From assembly GCF_031755915.1 (NCBI RefSeq), contig NC_083379.1, positions 13,749,501-13,813,500 on the forward strand: a stretch of DNA of 64,000 nucleotides. Direction: 5' to 3'. Under the pieces are notes generated by a model that worked only from the letters and a program-made list of their open reading frames with translations, made no database searches and was not told where the DNA came from. Origin of the DNA: Ziziphus jujuba. Its lineage: Eukaryota; Streptophyta; Magnoliopsida; Rosales; Rhamnaceae. Below are positions 25,400 through 38,003 of this stretch, one piece after another (position 1 is the stretch's first letter; each line of letters begins with the position of its first letter). The position numbers and the translations under genes were made by a program.

Positions 25400-26583
25400 T
25401 TGCTTGCCTCATATTTATTCAATTGTCTCTTTTCGTTTTCTTCTTTTCACAGCGATTCGATTTCATTAAATACAAATCTCCATTTACCCCTGCGGCTTCT
25501 CTACCACCAATTTTGAACGAAACCAGGTTTTTTTTTTTTTTTTTGGCTTCAATTATTTTTTGTGGGTTTGATTTGGGTGAAAAAAAAAAAAATGTACAAT
25601 TTCATATCTTTTCTGTTGGATATGGATTTTTGAAAGCCTTTCTTGATTTTGATCTTTTTTGTTTTTTTGTTTTTTGTTTTTTTTTTGAGCTTGAATATAT
25701 TTGAATTGGGTACTTATGTATAACGAAGGATCATGGGAGGTTCTGTTTAGGTGACCTTGGGTCGGTTATGGAACCCAAAAATTTTTCTTTTCCTTCCTCT
25801 TCTGAAGAGGACTGTGGATTTATTAGCATTATGATCAAATTCTTCATGAACAATTGTGTGGTTGTTTGGGGTTAGTGTTGCTTAGCTATAACACTAGGCA
25901 AGCGAAGCTATGAACAATTGTAGATAATTTGTGTTGTGTTCCAACCGGGTTGTTCGCGTTTTTCAATTTTTTTATATGACTTGATTCTAAAATTTCATGT
26001 TCCAATATATTTATTGTGCAAAATTAAGGGTAATTATGCTAACTGCTCCTTAGCTTTGTGGGTTTTTTTGGTTTTTTTGTTGTCTATCTTATGTACTTTG
26101 AAGTTTTCCCCTGTTCTTTGGGTTCATTATTTTTCTCTACATTGAGAAATAGTGTCTTTATATACCTTTAGTGGTTATGGTCTTTATTTAAAGGAGTTTA
26201 ACATTCTTAACATTTTAAGAAATACTTTATCTTAATGTTGAAATTTTGTTTGACTTTGTTTCTAACTTTTTTAGTGGTTCCTTTCTTATATTTATTCTAT
26301 CATGTATCTAACGAGGCCTAGTTTGATCCACTTTATCTCCTTAACTGTTGAATATGCCTTTTTTTAATATGCCTTTATCTCCTTAACTAGGCCTAGTTTG
26401 ATCCACTTTACTTATTTTTAAAATATGGTTTCTGTACGGCGTGGATTGTACAGCTATTTGCAGTGCATTGGTTAAAAGATTTTAATAATTACAGATGTGT
26501 GTGGCTATAATTTATTGCTATAATCTTCAATTAAGTCTCTTGGTAACAATCTTCATTATGTGTAGTCTTTTGACATCGCAGCT
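25400..26583 (+). other. probable 5' leader exon and leader intron of LSD1 gene
   Basis: The coding start at 26584 lies two bases inside an exon whose acceptor is ATCGCAG (ending 26581). A non-coding leader exon must therefore be upstream. A pyrimidine-rich stretch ending GAAACCAG|GTTTTT near 25526 is a possible donor. No other gene seen. Confidence 0.45.
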
Positions 26584-29058
26584 ATGCAGAGCCAGCTTGT
26601 GTGTAGTGGGTGTAGGAGCGTCCTTCTTTATCCTAGGGGAGCATCTAATGTTTGCTGTGCGTTATGTAATTCTGTTACCTCAGTCCCAACTCCTGGTATG
26701 TTTCTTTTCCGTTCTCTTATCTAAATGGAAAATCTGGAAGCATCAATATCTCGAGCACGTACTCTGTCTTTGTGTTTGTTAATTGTTAAGTGGATGAAAG
26801 CTTGATAGTTTGAAAAGATTCAGCTTATGCATGAAACCAAATATTAAGGTTCTATTGTCAAAGGTTCCTTTAGATACTGAATCAATGTTACTATTTTGTA
26901 ATAGACAATTGAAAATGCATTGCAATCTTCTTCACAACAACTTGTTAAATCATGAATTGCACCATCTTATCATTTTGATAAAAGCAAGCATCATAAATGT
27001 TCTCTCTTCTCGGTTGTATGTGTTTTGGCCATTATTATATTGATAAAATTGAAGTGATTTTGATTAAAATTGCTTTTAGGATAAAATTTGGAGAGCTCCT
27101 TTCTCTCTCTCTCTCTTCCTTCCTCCCCTCCAATGATTTAGCTTCTGGTTGTTTGATAAGTAGCACCAGCACTGTTCGTCCACCCTTTTGCCTTTAGTTG
27201 TAGATTGGAAGATGATGTAGGCAGAAAGCATAGAAGTTTTCCAGTTCTCCCGAACTGTGGTTTCTGTTTCTTCACTTTGTTTTACTTGAAACTTATATGA
27301 AATTGAACCAGTCAAATAAGAACAAGCTGGTCATGAGAGGAAAATGCTCATTCTAGCTATAAACTTATCTTTGTAGGTGTCAAATAGAATATACTTTATG
27401 TAGCTTTTGACATGTATGTAAGACAAGATATCAAGCAAGCAGGGTTTTATGGGACCAGACACTAGCAGTGCTGTTATTTGGTATCAAACATAATATAAAG
27501 ATTCAGTGGAGTTATGGGGTTTTCTTAAGTAGGAGATTGTATTGTAATCCATCTGCAGGGACAGAAATGGCTCAACTTATATGTGGAGGCTGCAGAACAT
27601 TGTTAATGTATACACGTAGGGCTACAAGTGTGAGATGCTCTTGCTGTCAGTCAGTGAACCATGTACCAGGTACAATTTATTTTCCTGTCTTAAGAAGTGA
27701 AATGTTTATTAATTAGGTCATCAGTTGTGCAAACTGAGTTTTAAGTTTCCATAGTGGTTTGATACCTGCTCATAATCTGCATAATAACAAATGGTGGAGA
27801 GGCTTGATCTTTTTCAAATTAAAGAAGTTTAGTGTTGAGATCAACTTTGCAACGATATTGATGATGAATTTTTGGTTGGATCATGTTCAAATTGTTCCTC
27901 ATTTATTTATCATTTATTTCTTGGACGTGCTGTTTCATATGCTACATGTCATTTGCCTGAGCCATTGCATATGGTGGAGAAAATATATGATCCTTGATGT
28001 GTCCGCATATCCAACCTGTCTGCTTCATACTGTTTGAAGCTAGAAAAGCTTTTTGTTTCTCCATTGTGATGAGAATGCATGAAGTGTATATGTTTCTTTA
28101 CGCCATAGTATAGGGAAGGTTTCCTTCTTCCGTAACTTAAAGCAATACTTCTCCCTTTGTTCCTTATCAATATACTTTCATGCAATCATGCTTACATGCA
28201 TAAATGTGTGCCTGGATCCAGACTTATAGCTGTTGTAACAATTTAAGAATTGATTACATGGATTTATGCATTTTCTTAAGGTAGTGGGTGCCAGCTGCCA
28301 TTGGCATTTTGGTGTTTATCATTTTTGAAGCATGTGAATTTTTCACCTCTCGCTTTTTATTTACTGACTGGGCTGGAGCTGGTAGTGTGGTGACATCTTG
28401 AAAACCACTTTTGTTGCTCCATCTGATGGTGAATAATGTCATATGTGTATTTCTTACTCTTCTTTACTGTTCATTCTGAAACTAGGACGTTTTACATTTA
28501 ATAGTTTTGTTTTGTCACATAACCTTTTAGATAATTGTTGTCAACCAGCAATATGCTTTTGATTGAATATTTCTTTGTGTTTATGATTTGCAATGACGTG
28601 CCTATACTGCATCTATAGATCTTGATGCATCTTTGTAATGTTGTATATGTTTATATGTTCCTCTCCATATTTACTAACATACCTGACATACCTTTTTCTG
28701 TTGCAACTTAAAAAGCATCCAATCAGGTATCTCACATCAATTGCGGGAACTGTCGAACAACTCTCATGTATCCATATGGAGCTCCATCAGTCAAATGTGC
28801 AGTGTGTCACTATGTTACTAATACTGGTGTAAGTATATATTTGAAGTTATTCAATCTTTGTTAAATCAATGTATGTTAATTCTTAGAGTATTTGCCAAAA
28901 GTTGTTGCTTTGATTTCAATTGCCCTATTTTATATTGAACACCTTTTCTGTTCATTATGGAGTTCACATTTTTCAAGAGTCTGAAGTTAGAAAACTAAGT
29001 AGGTTCACATGTCTGAAGAGGTGGTTTAGATACATGCATGAATGGACATAAATCTCAG

Positions 29059-29103
<45 letters not shown>

Positions 29104-29604
29104 GGTTTTCTAATGAGGGAATGCTATGACTTTGCATGCTAATAATTGATGAAGTGGGTAAAAATTTATGTCATTCTTTAGTGCCTCGTTTTCTGTACAA
29201 ATGAGGTTGCCATAATCATGTGATTCAGCGTGCACCTGAGCTTCCGGATGAGATTTGTCTTTAATTGGTTATAAACTCACAACACCAAACCCATAAACCT
29301 TTATGTCTGGAATCTTCATTGTTATGCTTGCTAACCCATACTCTTGCTGAAACACCATAACCATCTTGTATAGACTTATTCACTTATCCTAGGTAAATAA
29401 GGATCAATTAAATTAAGGATCTTAGTGAAAACAACTGCAATCATTGTAGGGACTTGGGCGTAATAAAAATAAAGCATCAAAGCTTGATTGGATCATCTAT
29501 AAGTGGACTATAAGATCATTTAGCTGTCAATTCCCCCCCTGTGGTCTTGTAAACACAGTAGTGCTTCTTTAACTTTTGTCATAGATACTTCTTACTGTCT
29601 ATGG

Positions 29605-29639
<35 letters not shown>

Positions 29640-30089
29640 TTTTGTAAATTTTACAGATTGCCAATTCTGGGGTTTCAATTCCAACGCACAGACCCACTGG
29701 GACAGCTAATTCTGGAATAATGCCTTCTAGTTCAGGGGTAAGTTTCATAAAGTTTTCTTCTATATTCCTAAATGGTTTTGGTGATATAGATCCATTAATA
29801 ACTTTTTTCTTGTATTTTCTCCATCCCATGCCTCATTCTCAGAGCCAAACTATTGTGGTTGAGAACCCTATGACTGTTGATGAAAGTGGAAAATTGGTTA
29901 GTTAGTTTGCTTATCTCCTCCTAATATGTTTTTGTTAATTTTTTATTTTATTTTTATTTATTTATTTTTTCGATTTTCCCTTCTCAAAACAGTCCTAATT
30001 TCATGTGAGCAAACTGGAAATTTCTAATAAGATTTTAAATTTTGCAGGTGAGCAATGTTGTTGTTGGTGTCACAACAGAAAAGAGATAA
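26584..30089 (+). CDS. LSD1: LSD1-type zinc-finger protein (LSD1/LOL family)
   Basis: Six coding exons: 26584-26695, 27559-27669, 28716-28828, 29657-29737, 29843-29896, 30048-30089; 170 residues. It has three LSD1 zinc fingers of form CxxCRxxLMYxxGAxxVxCxxC: residues 7-28, 46-67 and a third in exon 3 ([10 protein letters not shown]...CAVC). The C-terminus contains [14 protein letters not shown] and [12 protein letters not shown], conserved in LSD1. In Arabidopsis LSD1 restrains superoxide-driven hypersensitive cell death and binds bZIP10 and metacaspase AtMC1. The second finger has Arg58 where the family has Gly (TRRATS for TRGATS), through GGG-to-AGG. The other fingers are canonical. LOL1 is the alternative name; the C-terminus and the neighbouring CASPL1B and JMJ genes favour LSD1. 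Confidence 0.93.
29609..29635 (+). repeat. CT microsatellite in LSD1 intron
   Basis: A CT run about 20 bp upstream of the exon-4 acceptor at 29656. It may serve as the polypyrimidine tract. A 36-base poly-T run lies at about 29068-29102 in the same intron. Confidence 0.9.
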
Positions 30090-30699
30090 CTCCAATCACA
30101 AATTGAGATTTATTGTTGTTATTAGTGATGTTTGGCAAGGAGCAATTATTACACTTGATATATACATAGGGAAATTGGCTGTGTATATTTTGTGAGAAAT
30201 TGTCTTGTTTAGCATTCGTTATAGAAACGATTTCCAATTTGAGGTTTTAAAGGAACTTTTGTTGGGATGTTGTATTATCACACTGGAGTACATGTAACTG
30301 CAATGAATAATACTAGGGTTACCAAATTTATTCATCGAATTTCAGAAATTATTTTTCATGTTTCTACTAAAAGAATCAGCACTTACTGCTCATCATATTT
30401 TGCGGCATATACATATATTAAACATGATTTTCAGGTTGATTTAAGAACCAAGTTTTGATTGCATACCTAAATTTCTTAAAAAATGCTTGGTAAATGAGAA
30501 AGAAAAAAAGCGAAAAGATTAAATTCTGATAACAGATTATGAGAACAGAGACTATGAATTGTATGACTTAAAGTGGGAAAAAAAAAAAAAAATGAGTGAG
30601 GTTGATGATTATACCCACGCCCAAGACACACTTCATACTCACATAATTATTACCATTAACATCAATCCAAAACAAAATTGTTTTTTATTATATTAAAAT
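30090..30699. other. LSD1 3' UTR and spacer
   Basis: Starts with the LSD1 3' UTR, then AT-rich spacer up to the hAT element. The 8 bases ATTAAAAT at 30692-30699 are its left target duplication. Confidence 0.6.
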
Positions 30700-31186
30700 T
30701 AGTAATGGCAACGGATGGGATGAAATCAGTTTTTAAAATTTTATTCCGGGAGAATTTTCTATCCTGTCTTTACGATTTTTTCAGTTTCCTTATAGATGGG
30801 GGCGTGGACGGGGATTCTTCAATCGGGACGGGATGGGATTTTTTTTTTTTTTTTTATCATTCATATAATTTTTTTTAAATAATTTATATAATTTTTTTTT
30901 ATAAATAAAATGACTAAAATGTAATAAAAATACAACAAAATATATCAATATCGACAATCAAAGTTGAGAATTTAGGGTTGGAGCATGTAAGAAAAAAAAA
31001 ATGATATTTTACATAAATAGAACTAGAAAAAACTAATAAATAAATAAATATATATATTGAACTGGGTTTGGGTTTTATTTTTTTGCCCTGAGTCCGTTCC
31101 GTAATTTCGATTTTTCGGAGAAAAATTATCCTGTTAGGGCCGGTGCACCATGACGATCGGGTCATGCAGACAAATTGTCATTCCTA
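30700..31186. mobile_element. non-autonomous hAT element (487 bp)
   Basis: Flanked by the exact 8-bp duplication ATTAAAAT (30692-30699 and 31187-31194). The left end TAGTAATGGCAA matches the reverse complement of the right end, TAGGAATGACAA, at 10 of 12 positions. G-rich GATGGG/GGGACGGG motifs near the left end resemble hAT subterminal repeats. There is no coding capacity. Confidence 0.85.
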
Positions 31187-31194
31187 ATTAAAAT

Positions 31195-31717
31195 CAAATG
31201 CAAAACAAAATGGGAACTCTATAAGTATCTCATTTAACCCTAAATACCCCGTTAGAAGTATGTGGTCTGCATATTGGGGTTTAGTGATATTAAAATCATT
31301 TTAAAAGAGTCTCAAATGTATAAATTATTAAAAAGCAATAGATAATAACCACCCACAAATTAAAAACCCAATAAAGAAATAAAATGATAACTTACAAAAT
31401 TGATGGTCGACAATTAAATGCTGATTGGAATATTGAACAAACGCAAACAATAAAAAAATAAAAAATAAAAAATAAATCCAAAAAATAAGAACGAAAAGCT
31501 CTTCCAACAACATCTACAAAATAAAACCAAATTTAAATCAAATCCATCCTTTCAAACAATCCGTCAAACACATAGTCTGCATGTCAAATTAGCACAATGT
31601 TTCACAGCAAAAGTTCATTAGAAGCCGAAAAAAAAAAAGTTCAATAACAAAGTTCTATTATAATCCAAAATTTCCACCACCACCACTACTAAGTAACGAA
31701 AGCCTTCCGATTCTACC
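31195..31717. other. spacer and OEP7 3' UTR
   Basis: AT-rich. The part next to 31717 is probably the 3' UTR of the minus-strand OEP7 gene. No gene seen. Confidence 0.5.
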
Positions 31718-31933
31718 TCAATCGTCACCGGTCTTCTCATCGGCAGTTGAAGACTTCCCAGCAGCAGCAGAGTCATCAACGACATCGTCAGGGTCGCGAT
31801 CCGGGTCGGACTTGTCCAAGGCGGATCGGGCCTTATCGAGAAGAGGCTTGAAAGCCAACTCAATCGCCATCCAACCAAACGCTAAGGCTCCGAACACCAC
31901 CATGGCTTGCTTGGTTGCCGAGGTTTTCCCCAT
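31718..31933 (-). CDS. OEP7: chloroplast outer envelope protein 7 (OEP7/OEP6)
   Basis: Single exon, 71 residues, starting [13 protein letters not shown] at the ATG complementary to 31931-31933; the frame remains open upstream but without another ATG. It has one hydrophobic segment (about residues 9-27, ending AIELAF), directly followed by the positively charged stretch KPLLDKAR. This arrangement is typical of signal-anchored outer envelope proteins, which insert with an N-in or N-out orientation via the AKR2 chaperone. The tail is acidic and low-complexity (DPDRDPDD... DEKTGDD). I recognise the start and the IAFKP-like segment as OEP7. The protein has no known enzymatic role. It lies divergent to LPAT1, also a plastid-membrane gene. 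Confidence 0.9.
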   Translation of the reverse strand: MGKTSATKQAMVVFGALAFGWMAIELAFKPLLDKARSALDKSDPDRDPDDVVDDSAAAGKSSTADEKTGDD

Positions 31934-32383
31934 CTTTCTTTCTTGCTTGCTTGACAAGTTTCTTCTTCTTTCTCTTCCTCTTCTTTTTCCTTTCCCGCTA
32001 AGCCAAAAATGGGGTTTTCCGCAATTGACCCACTCGTGTGGAGTCGATTTACAGGGTTAGGGAAGCACGTGCGACCACGTGAATACCGTGTAGGTACTGA
32101 TTTGGAACTTTCAGTCTGATTTGTAATTATTCGTATATATGGCAATCTATAATTGGCTATGTGTACCAACTCAAATTTTCCATTGCGGTACATGAAAAAT
32201 ATTCTTTTCTCATATAGAACTTGGAATTAGAAATTAAAAAAAAAAAAAAAAAAGTAAAAATAGAATAGCCGCTTTTGCTACCTTTTTCTTTGTCTATCTT
32301 CCTTTGCTTCGAGATCATAAACAAGAACAACCTCGAGATGGGTTGCCTCTCGATCTCATCTGCTCTCTCTTGACTACAAACAG
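31934..32383. promoter_or_regulatory. shared upstream region of divergent OEP7 and LPAT1
   Basis: OEP7 reads left and the LPAT1 transcript reads right from this 450-bp interval. It contains a G-box-type core CACGTG as part of GCACGTGCG (about 32067) and an overlapping CCACGTGAA (about 32076). A plausible LPAT1 leader exon ends CTACAAACAG|GTATTCC at 32383. Transcription start sites are inferred, not visible. Confidence 0.45.
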
Positions 32384-34667
32384 GTATTCCAACCAAAACC
32401 CAATCATTAGTTTTTCTTGCAATCCAGTTTTGGTTGAGAACACTGGATAATCTCTGGGCAGCTCCTTCTTGTAGCTATTGGCTGTTCTTTCATTCTGTCG
32501 TCGCTGTGCCCTCTCTCTGCAGTTGTATTCTTATACCCTTTTAGAAGTTAAAGCTGATTTTTGTTGTTACTTTAAGAATTCATTTTGTTTCTTTTTATCC
32601 TTAGAATGGTGTTGTTCTTTTTAGGCCTCCAGATTATGCATATGGGTTGCTTTTTTACTTGTTCATTTTCTAAGTGAAGTTAGTGAAGTGATTGAAACAA
32701 TATGATCTTGTAGTTATTTATATAGGTCTATTATGTCTTGCTGTTTTTGTATTGTTTATATTGTGTTATCTAACTGTTCTTGTTCTTGTTCTCATGGTGT
32801 ATATCGTTTGATAAAATTACCAAGTGAACGCTCATTTTACTTTCTACTTGTCAATATTGTTAAGGTTGTATTTGAGTCCTAACATGGCCTGTATCTATTT
32901 TTAAGGTTTTGTTTGCTTTTGACTTCACTATCAGCTTTAGTTGACACTTCAGGCAGAATCAGAGAACTTTCATTTTTCTATTTATTTATTTATTTTTTTC
33001 ATTCCACCCAATATTGCTTTATACAAACCGAAATTTGGAAATAAGAATAAGTAATGATAACCTTTTATTACACAGTTGCTTATTTGCAAAGTTTTAAAAA
33101 AACTATGTGTATATACTGAAATTAATAGGCGAAAATTATCTGTTTAAACCGTCTAGTAGACATAGTTTGAAAACAAAAAGACGAGGAGAGAAAGGCAAGG
33201 CTATAATTGTGTATAGAAACTATTAAAATGTGATTAGCTGACCTTTCTTTACTCCCTGTATGTACATGAAAAATTAAATTTCTTATATTGTCCCTGGTAA
33301 TTTATCTTTTTCTAACTGGAGGAAAGTCTTTCTCTTCTAATTTGACACCCAATGGAGCCATGGTTCTGTCCTGTATGAATCTGTTTATTCTGAAGAGAGA
33401 ATTTAGATGGAGAGGGGTTGGCTGAGATTGAGAGGGAGAGAACAGTGAGATTGAGCAGTATTCTGTTTGAAAGTCATTCATATAACTGTAGATAAAGAAA
33501 AAGTGTGAAGAGGAAGAGATAATGGGGAGGAGGAGGAGGAGGAGGAGGAGGAAGAGAGAGAGAGATACCATTTGCATGAGAAAGAGCAAGAGATGGAATG
33601 GAGAAAGAGAGAGAAGCAGCAATATGTAGGAGTATGGCATCCAAAACCTTTAATTAATCTGTTGCCTTTAAAAAGTCGAACGCATCTCAGCTTTGGATCC
33701 ATCCAATGGTTCATAAGCCATCAAGAATTTATTCAAATCCGGTTGTTGCATGTCTGTTAAGGGAAGTTTTCGATGTTTGATGTTTAAATGAAAGAGAAGC
33801 TTTCAAGGTTTTGTAAATATACCTTTTGCTTCAAGCTGAGTAGCGGTGAAAATTTCTAATGGTTATGAAAGATATAAATGATCACATTTTTTTTTTTTTA
33901 TGAGATTTTTATGTAAGAGAGTAAAGTGTAAGCAATTTTGGATTCTAAGAGAAATGATGAGAATCAGTATTATAATGTCTGCCTGTAGAAGGATTTTTGG
34001 TGTTTCTCTGCCCATCCTCAACATTAATGTTTGACATCATAACTTGTTAAGAGCAGAAATTTTTAAATAAGATATCCATTTCCTAATAATTGATTATGTA
34101 ATTTATATATTTTGACAGGCTAGTTGGGGATGTATTTTATCACATGGTTCATGATCTACCAAAGTATTGAGGTTATTAATTCAGACTTGACCACCCATAA
34201 GCTCCTTGTGTCTGTAATGGACCAAAAAAGGAAAATAGTTAAGAGTTAGTTTGTAAAACTCTGTTATCTCTTAAACTCTTTATTGGCCACAGTGAAATGC
34301 TGGAACTTCCTTTTTCTTTTTCAGCAGTATACAAGTTTGTTACCATTTGGCTATGCCACTTTATATTTTATTTTCTTTAAATTTTGCTCCTGTAAGCTCT
34401 CTTCCTTGGTTTTTTGAGAACATCTTAATTGCAACTGTATGTTCACTTTGGAACAATGCTATCGGTTTAGGGTTTGGCTTGCTTAGATCTTGAAATTCAT
34501 TTGCATTGTTGCTGCATTTAGAGGAAAGATAATGCAAAAGATTGCTGGATTAGGGACTTCAAAAGTAGACTTTTTCTGACTTATATTTTACTGCATTTTT
34601 TTAATTCCATCTTTAGTGTTACTAAACTCTTTAATTGCTCCTTTTTTCTTCAAAATTAGGTTCTGAG
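32384..34667 (+). other. probable leader intron of LPAT1
   Basis: The LPAT1 coding start at 34668 sits 8 bases after an acceptor (AAAATTAG, ending 34659), so a spliced 5' UTR is expected. The stretch is T-rich with few ATG-started frames, as expected for an intron. A GGA/GA-rich tract lies at 33517-33565. No independent gene supported. Confidence 0.5.
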
Positions 34668-37600
34668 ATGTCTGTTTCAAGAATGGAATATGGTTCTTGT
34701 AGTGCCTCATTTGGCGCTATCCCTTCGTTGTGTGGCAAGGGAATACTTTCAGCTCCCAGAATGGTGCCCCTCAATGTTTCTTTTACTACAAAATCTGATT
34801 CTCTCAAGCTTGATCTGCACTCTGGTCTGGGTTCACTTCATGCACTGCAGGTATGCCAAATTAAGTATATTTATGCTGGACAGACCCAACAAATAGCCTT
34901 TTATCCCTATACTCTTTGTGCCTTATGTCTGACAGATATTGTAATACAGTAATCTCATGTGTGCAACGATGAATGGTGTGACTTTTATTTAATACCATTT
35001 GTCAAAAAATTTCTGCTTTGGCTGTGTTGATTATGATTAGTTCGCATTTAATGCAGTTATTCGCTAGTAAGAAACTTTGCTTTGGCTGCTCTCCTTGTAA
35101 GAGACCCATTTTACGAAATTCAAATCATTGTAAGTAAAGGCAACCTTGGCATATCGTCCAACGCTAATTTGCTCATACCCAAATAAATGACATAATATGT
35201 TGACTTCTAATTACATGTATTCTTACCATGTTGTGCACGATATTGACTTTTGATGATGTGGAATTATAATTGTTAAGTGTCTACCTCATATTGTTGGGTC
35301 CACAGGCTGTTAGGACTGATGGTAATTTAATATGATATCATGGCCTGATTGTAAATGTAGTCTTCTGTTTGAATCCTGCTACCCCACGTTGTTTTAAATA
35401 TAATCAATGTATGCTCTGTGTAGGGTCCATTTTTTGTTTGGTGGACAGCCTACAGATGACGGATAGTTTGACGTGTCTACTTGATATATACATTCCTAAC
35501 TGCTAAAGTTTAGTATTGATGGTAACTTAACCATAATGTTACCCATATATCAATGTCACTAAAATTGTCATGTTTATCTTCTTCATCAATGGCAGTACCA
35601 ACTTGGGTATGCTGATTTTCTCCCAGAACTTCAAATTCAACAACAAACTCCCTGGTTTTTAAGTTGTTTGCATTTTTTTAAGCATCAAATGATCCCTTTG
35701 GTATGTTAAAATTGCTTGATTGTTTCAATTAATTTTGCACTTGTTGCCATTAATTGAATCTATTACAAGTACCTTCAATTGTTTATGTAAAGGTGTCTAC
35801 ACTTAGAGATCCTAAAGTCTTAATACAAGGAAGACGCAAAACTAGAATGAGATAAATTTTTGTTAATGATGAAAGAAATCACACGATTTTATATGTTTGA
35901 TCTGCTAGCAATGTGAGTAAAACCTGTGAACTTATATGGGACCATTTTTTATAATCTAGGTCTCAAAAATTACAATGAAATTTAGGTTGGGATTTTCATA
36001 GATCCTATAATCAGTAAATTATGTTGCATTATTACTGGTTGCCTCTATGTAGTATAATTTTTTACTTAGTCAAATAAGTGAATGTTTTATGGGTTAATAT
36101 GTACTCTCTTTTTTGCTACAGCTTCTCCAAGAAGTTCCTTATGCATTCCAAGGAAGCATGGTGATGCATCAAGGTGCTACTGCAGTACGCAGTATAAGCT
36201 GAACAGACTGTATTCTGATGTAAAATTGCAAAGCCAGCATAATTTGTCTAGCCGTGTAGTTGTAAAGTCTGAACTTAATGGAAGTGGGACCTCTGATGCT
36301 GCCTACGCATTGGAAGGTTTCTCTAAACATCATTTTCCTGTTAGCATCTGTTCTATCTGCTGCTCATAACTTGTGTTTCCTTATTGTTGTTTTTTCCTAA
36401 ATGCAGAACTTAATCTGGGCTCAAAAGTTAGGGGGATATGCTTTTATGCTGTAACTGCTTTTGTTGCCATTTTTTCGTTTGTGCTGATGCTGATAGCACA
36501 TCCTTTTGTACTCTTGTTGGATCAATATCGAAGAAAAGCTCAACATTTTATTGCTAAAATTTGGGCAATTTTAACTGTTAGTCCATTTTTCAAGATCAAA
36601 GTTGAGGGATTGGAGAATTTGCCCCCGCCAGACACTCCAGCTGTATATGTATCTAACCACCAGAGCTTTCTAGATATATATACACTTCTCACTCTTGGAA
36701 GGCCCTTTAATTTCATCAGCAAGACTAGCATATTTCTTTTTCCTATCATTGGATGGGCCATGTTTCTGTTGGGTGTAATTCCTTTAAAGCGCATGGACAG
36801 TAGAAGCCAGTTGGTAATCCTTTTTTCTTTTCTTAATCATTATTGATGACAATATATTGTTTACTTTGTCTAGTAGATGACAACATGCCAAAATTCTGGC
36901 ATTTAAATCATTTCCTTGTCATTCTCGTTATATGAAATTATGATATGTCTCTTTTTGAATTCTATTTTCGTGTAGGACTGTCTTAAGCGATGCATGGATC
37001 TGCTCAAGAAAGGGGCCTCTGTCTTTTTTTTCCCTGAGGGAACACGGAGTAAAGATGGAAAATTAGGTGCTTTCAAGGTGAGATATTTTGGATTGGTGCC
37101 ATTAATCCAGACTGTATCCTGTGACACTAGGTTTGGTTGTTAAGAAATGAAACGAAGATCTTGTTATTTTATGTTACTAAGAACAAATAAAACTTAATTT
37201 TAAAGAGTACCACTTGAAAGAAATAATACCTGACTTGTGCTTTGTGATATTGCTGGTGGTCTTATTTATGTATTTGCATAGTTAAACAGTTTGCTTTTCT
37301 TCCCTTGACAATCTTCAGTTTGATTCACATTTAACCATTCAAAATCACTGAAATAGGTAAAATATAAATCACTAAAATGGCCAGATTCTATGGATGTTAT
37401 AACTATTTTGGGAGGCAGTAATGCTAGAGGCACCAAATTCATTTACAAAACGAGGTGTCAAAATGATGTGTTAATATATTATTGGTTGAAAAAATAATAT
37501 AACCTATATATGGATAAATTACGGAGACAAACTAATAAAATATTGCCACATCATTTGGTAAACAATTTGTGGTCTCTCTAGCATTATTGTTTTGAAGGAC

Positions 37601-38003
37601 TTGTTAACAATCAGAACAAGCTGTAGTTTTTCTGACCAGTTTTTCTCCATTCTGTTTTTTTCTCCAACACCGGTTCCCAAACAAAGAAATAGAAAAAAGA
37701 ACTGAACAAGTGAGGGTAGTGTGCAATGCTTGACGAGGGTTTGGAGCATTCAGTAAAGTATTGATTTCTCTTGCTATTTATTTGTAGAAAGGTGCCTTCA
37801 GTGTTGCGGCAAAAATCAAAGTGCCAGTGGTCCCTATTACTCTTATAGGAACTGGAAAACTCATGCCTGCAGGAATGGAGGGTATCCTAAATTTGGGATC
37901 TGTTAAAGTTGTTATCCATAAGCCCATAGAAGGAAGTGATCCAGATGTGTTAGGCAATGAAACTAAAACCATAATAGCAGATGCGCTCAATCATGAAGGC
38001 TGA
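34668..38003 (+). CDS. LPAT1: 1-acyl-sn-glycerol-3-phosphate acyltransferase, chloroplastic (LPAT1/ATS2)
   Basis: Six coding exons: 34668-34850, 35057-35096, 36122-36316, 36407-36813, 36976-37077, 37788-38003; 380 residues. The 40-nt exon 2 was placed because exon 3 needs a one-base phase that only this AG...GT segment supplies. About 120 N-terminal residues are Ser-rich and act as a plastid transit peptide. A hydrophobic segment follows (about 150-177). Acyltransferase blocks: NHQSFLD with His224 and Asp229 (NHX4D catalytic pair), IIGWAMFLLGVIPLKR, FPEGTRS (about 294-300) and VPVVPITL. The enzyme makes phosphatidic acid from lysophosphatidic acid in the plastid inner envelope, the second acylation of the prokaryotic glycerolipid pathway. 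Its last exon is partially duplicated at 45542. Confidence 0.95.
37419..37586. mobile_element. MITE-like element in last LPAT1 intron
   Basis: The 168-bp segment starts TAATGCTAGAGGCACCAAATT and ends with the inverted counterpart (…ACAAATTGTGGTCTCTCTAGCATTA read on plus). The two ends match as imperfect inverted repeats over about 38 bp. The interior is AT-rich without coding. The right end coincides with the left boundary of the segmental duplication. The TIR superfamily was not resolved. Confidence 0.65.

Noticed and set aside
25423..25704. 93-codon Phe-rich frame upstream of LSD1
   Set aside because: Encoded by T-rich leader and intron DNA with poly-Phe runs; not protein-like.
33302..33640. 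Minus-strand frame of 112 codons inside the LPAT1 leader intron, ending MAPLGVKLEEKDFPPVRKR
   Set aside because: Mostly Leu/Ser low complexity from a GA-rich tract; no recognisable family, splice structure or promoter.
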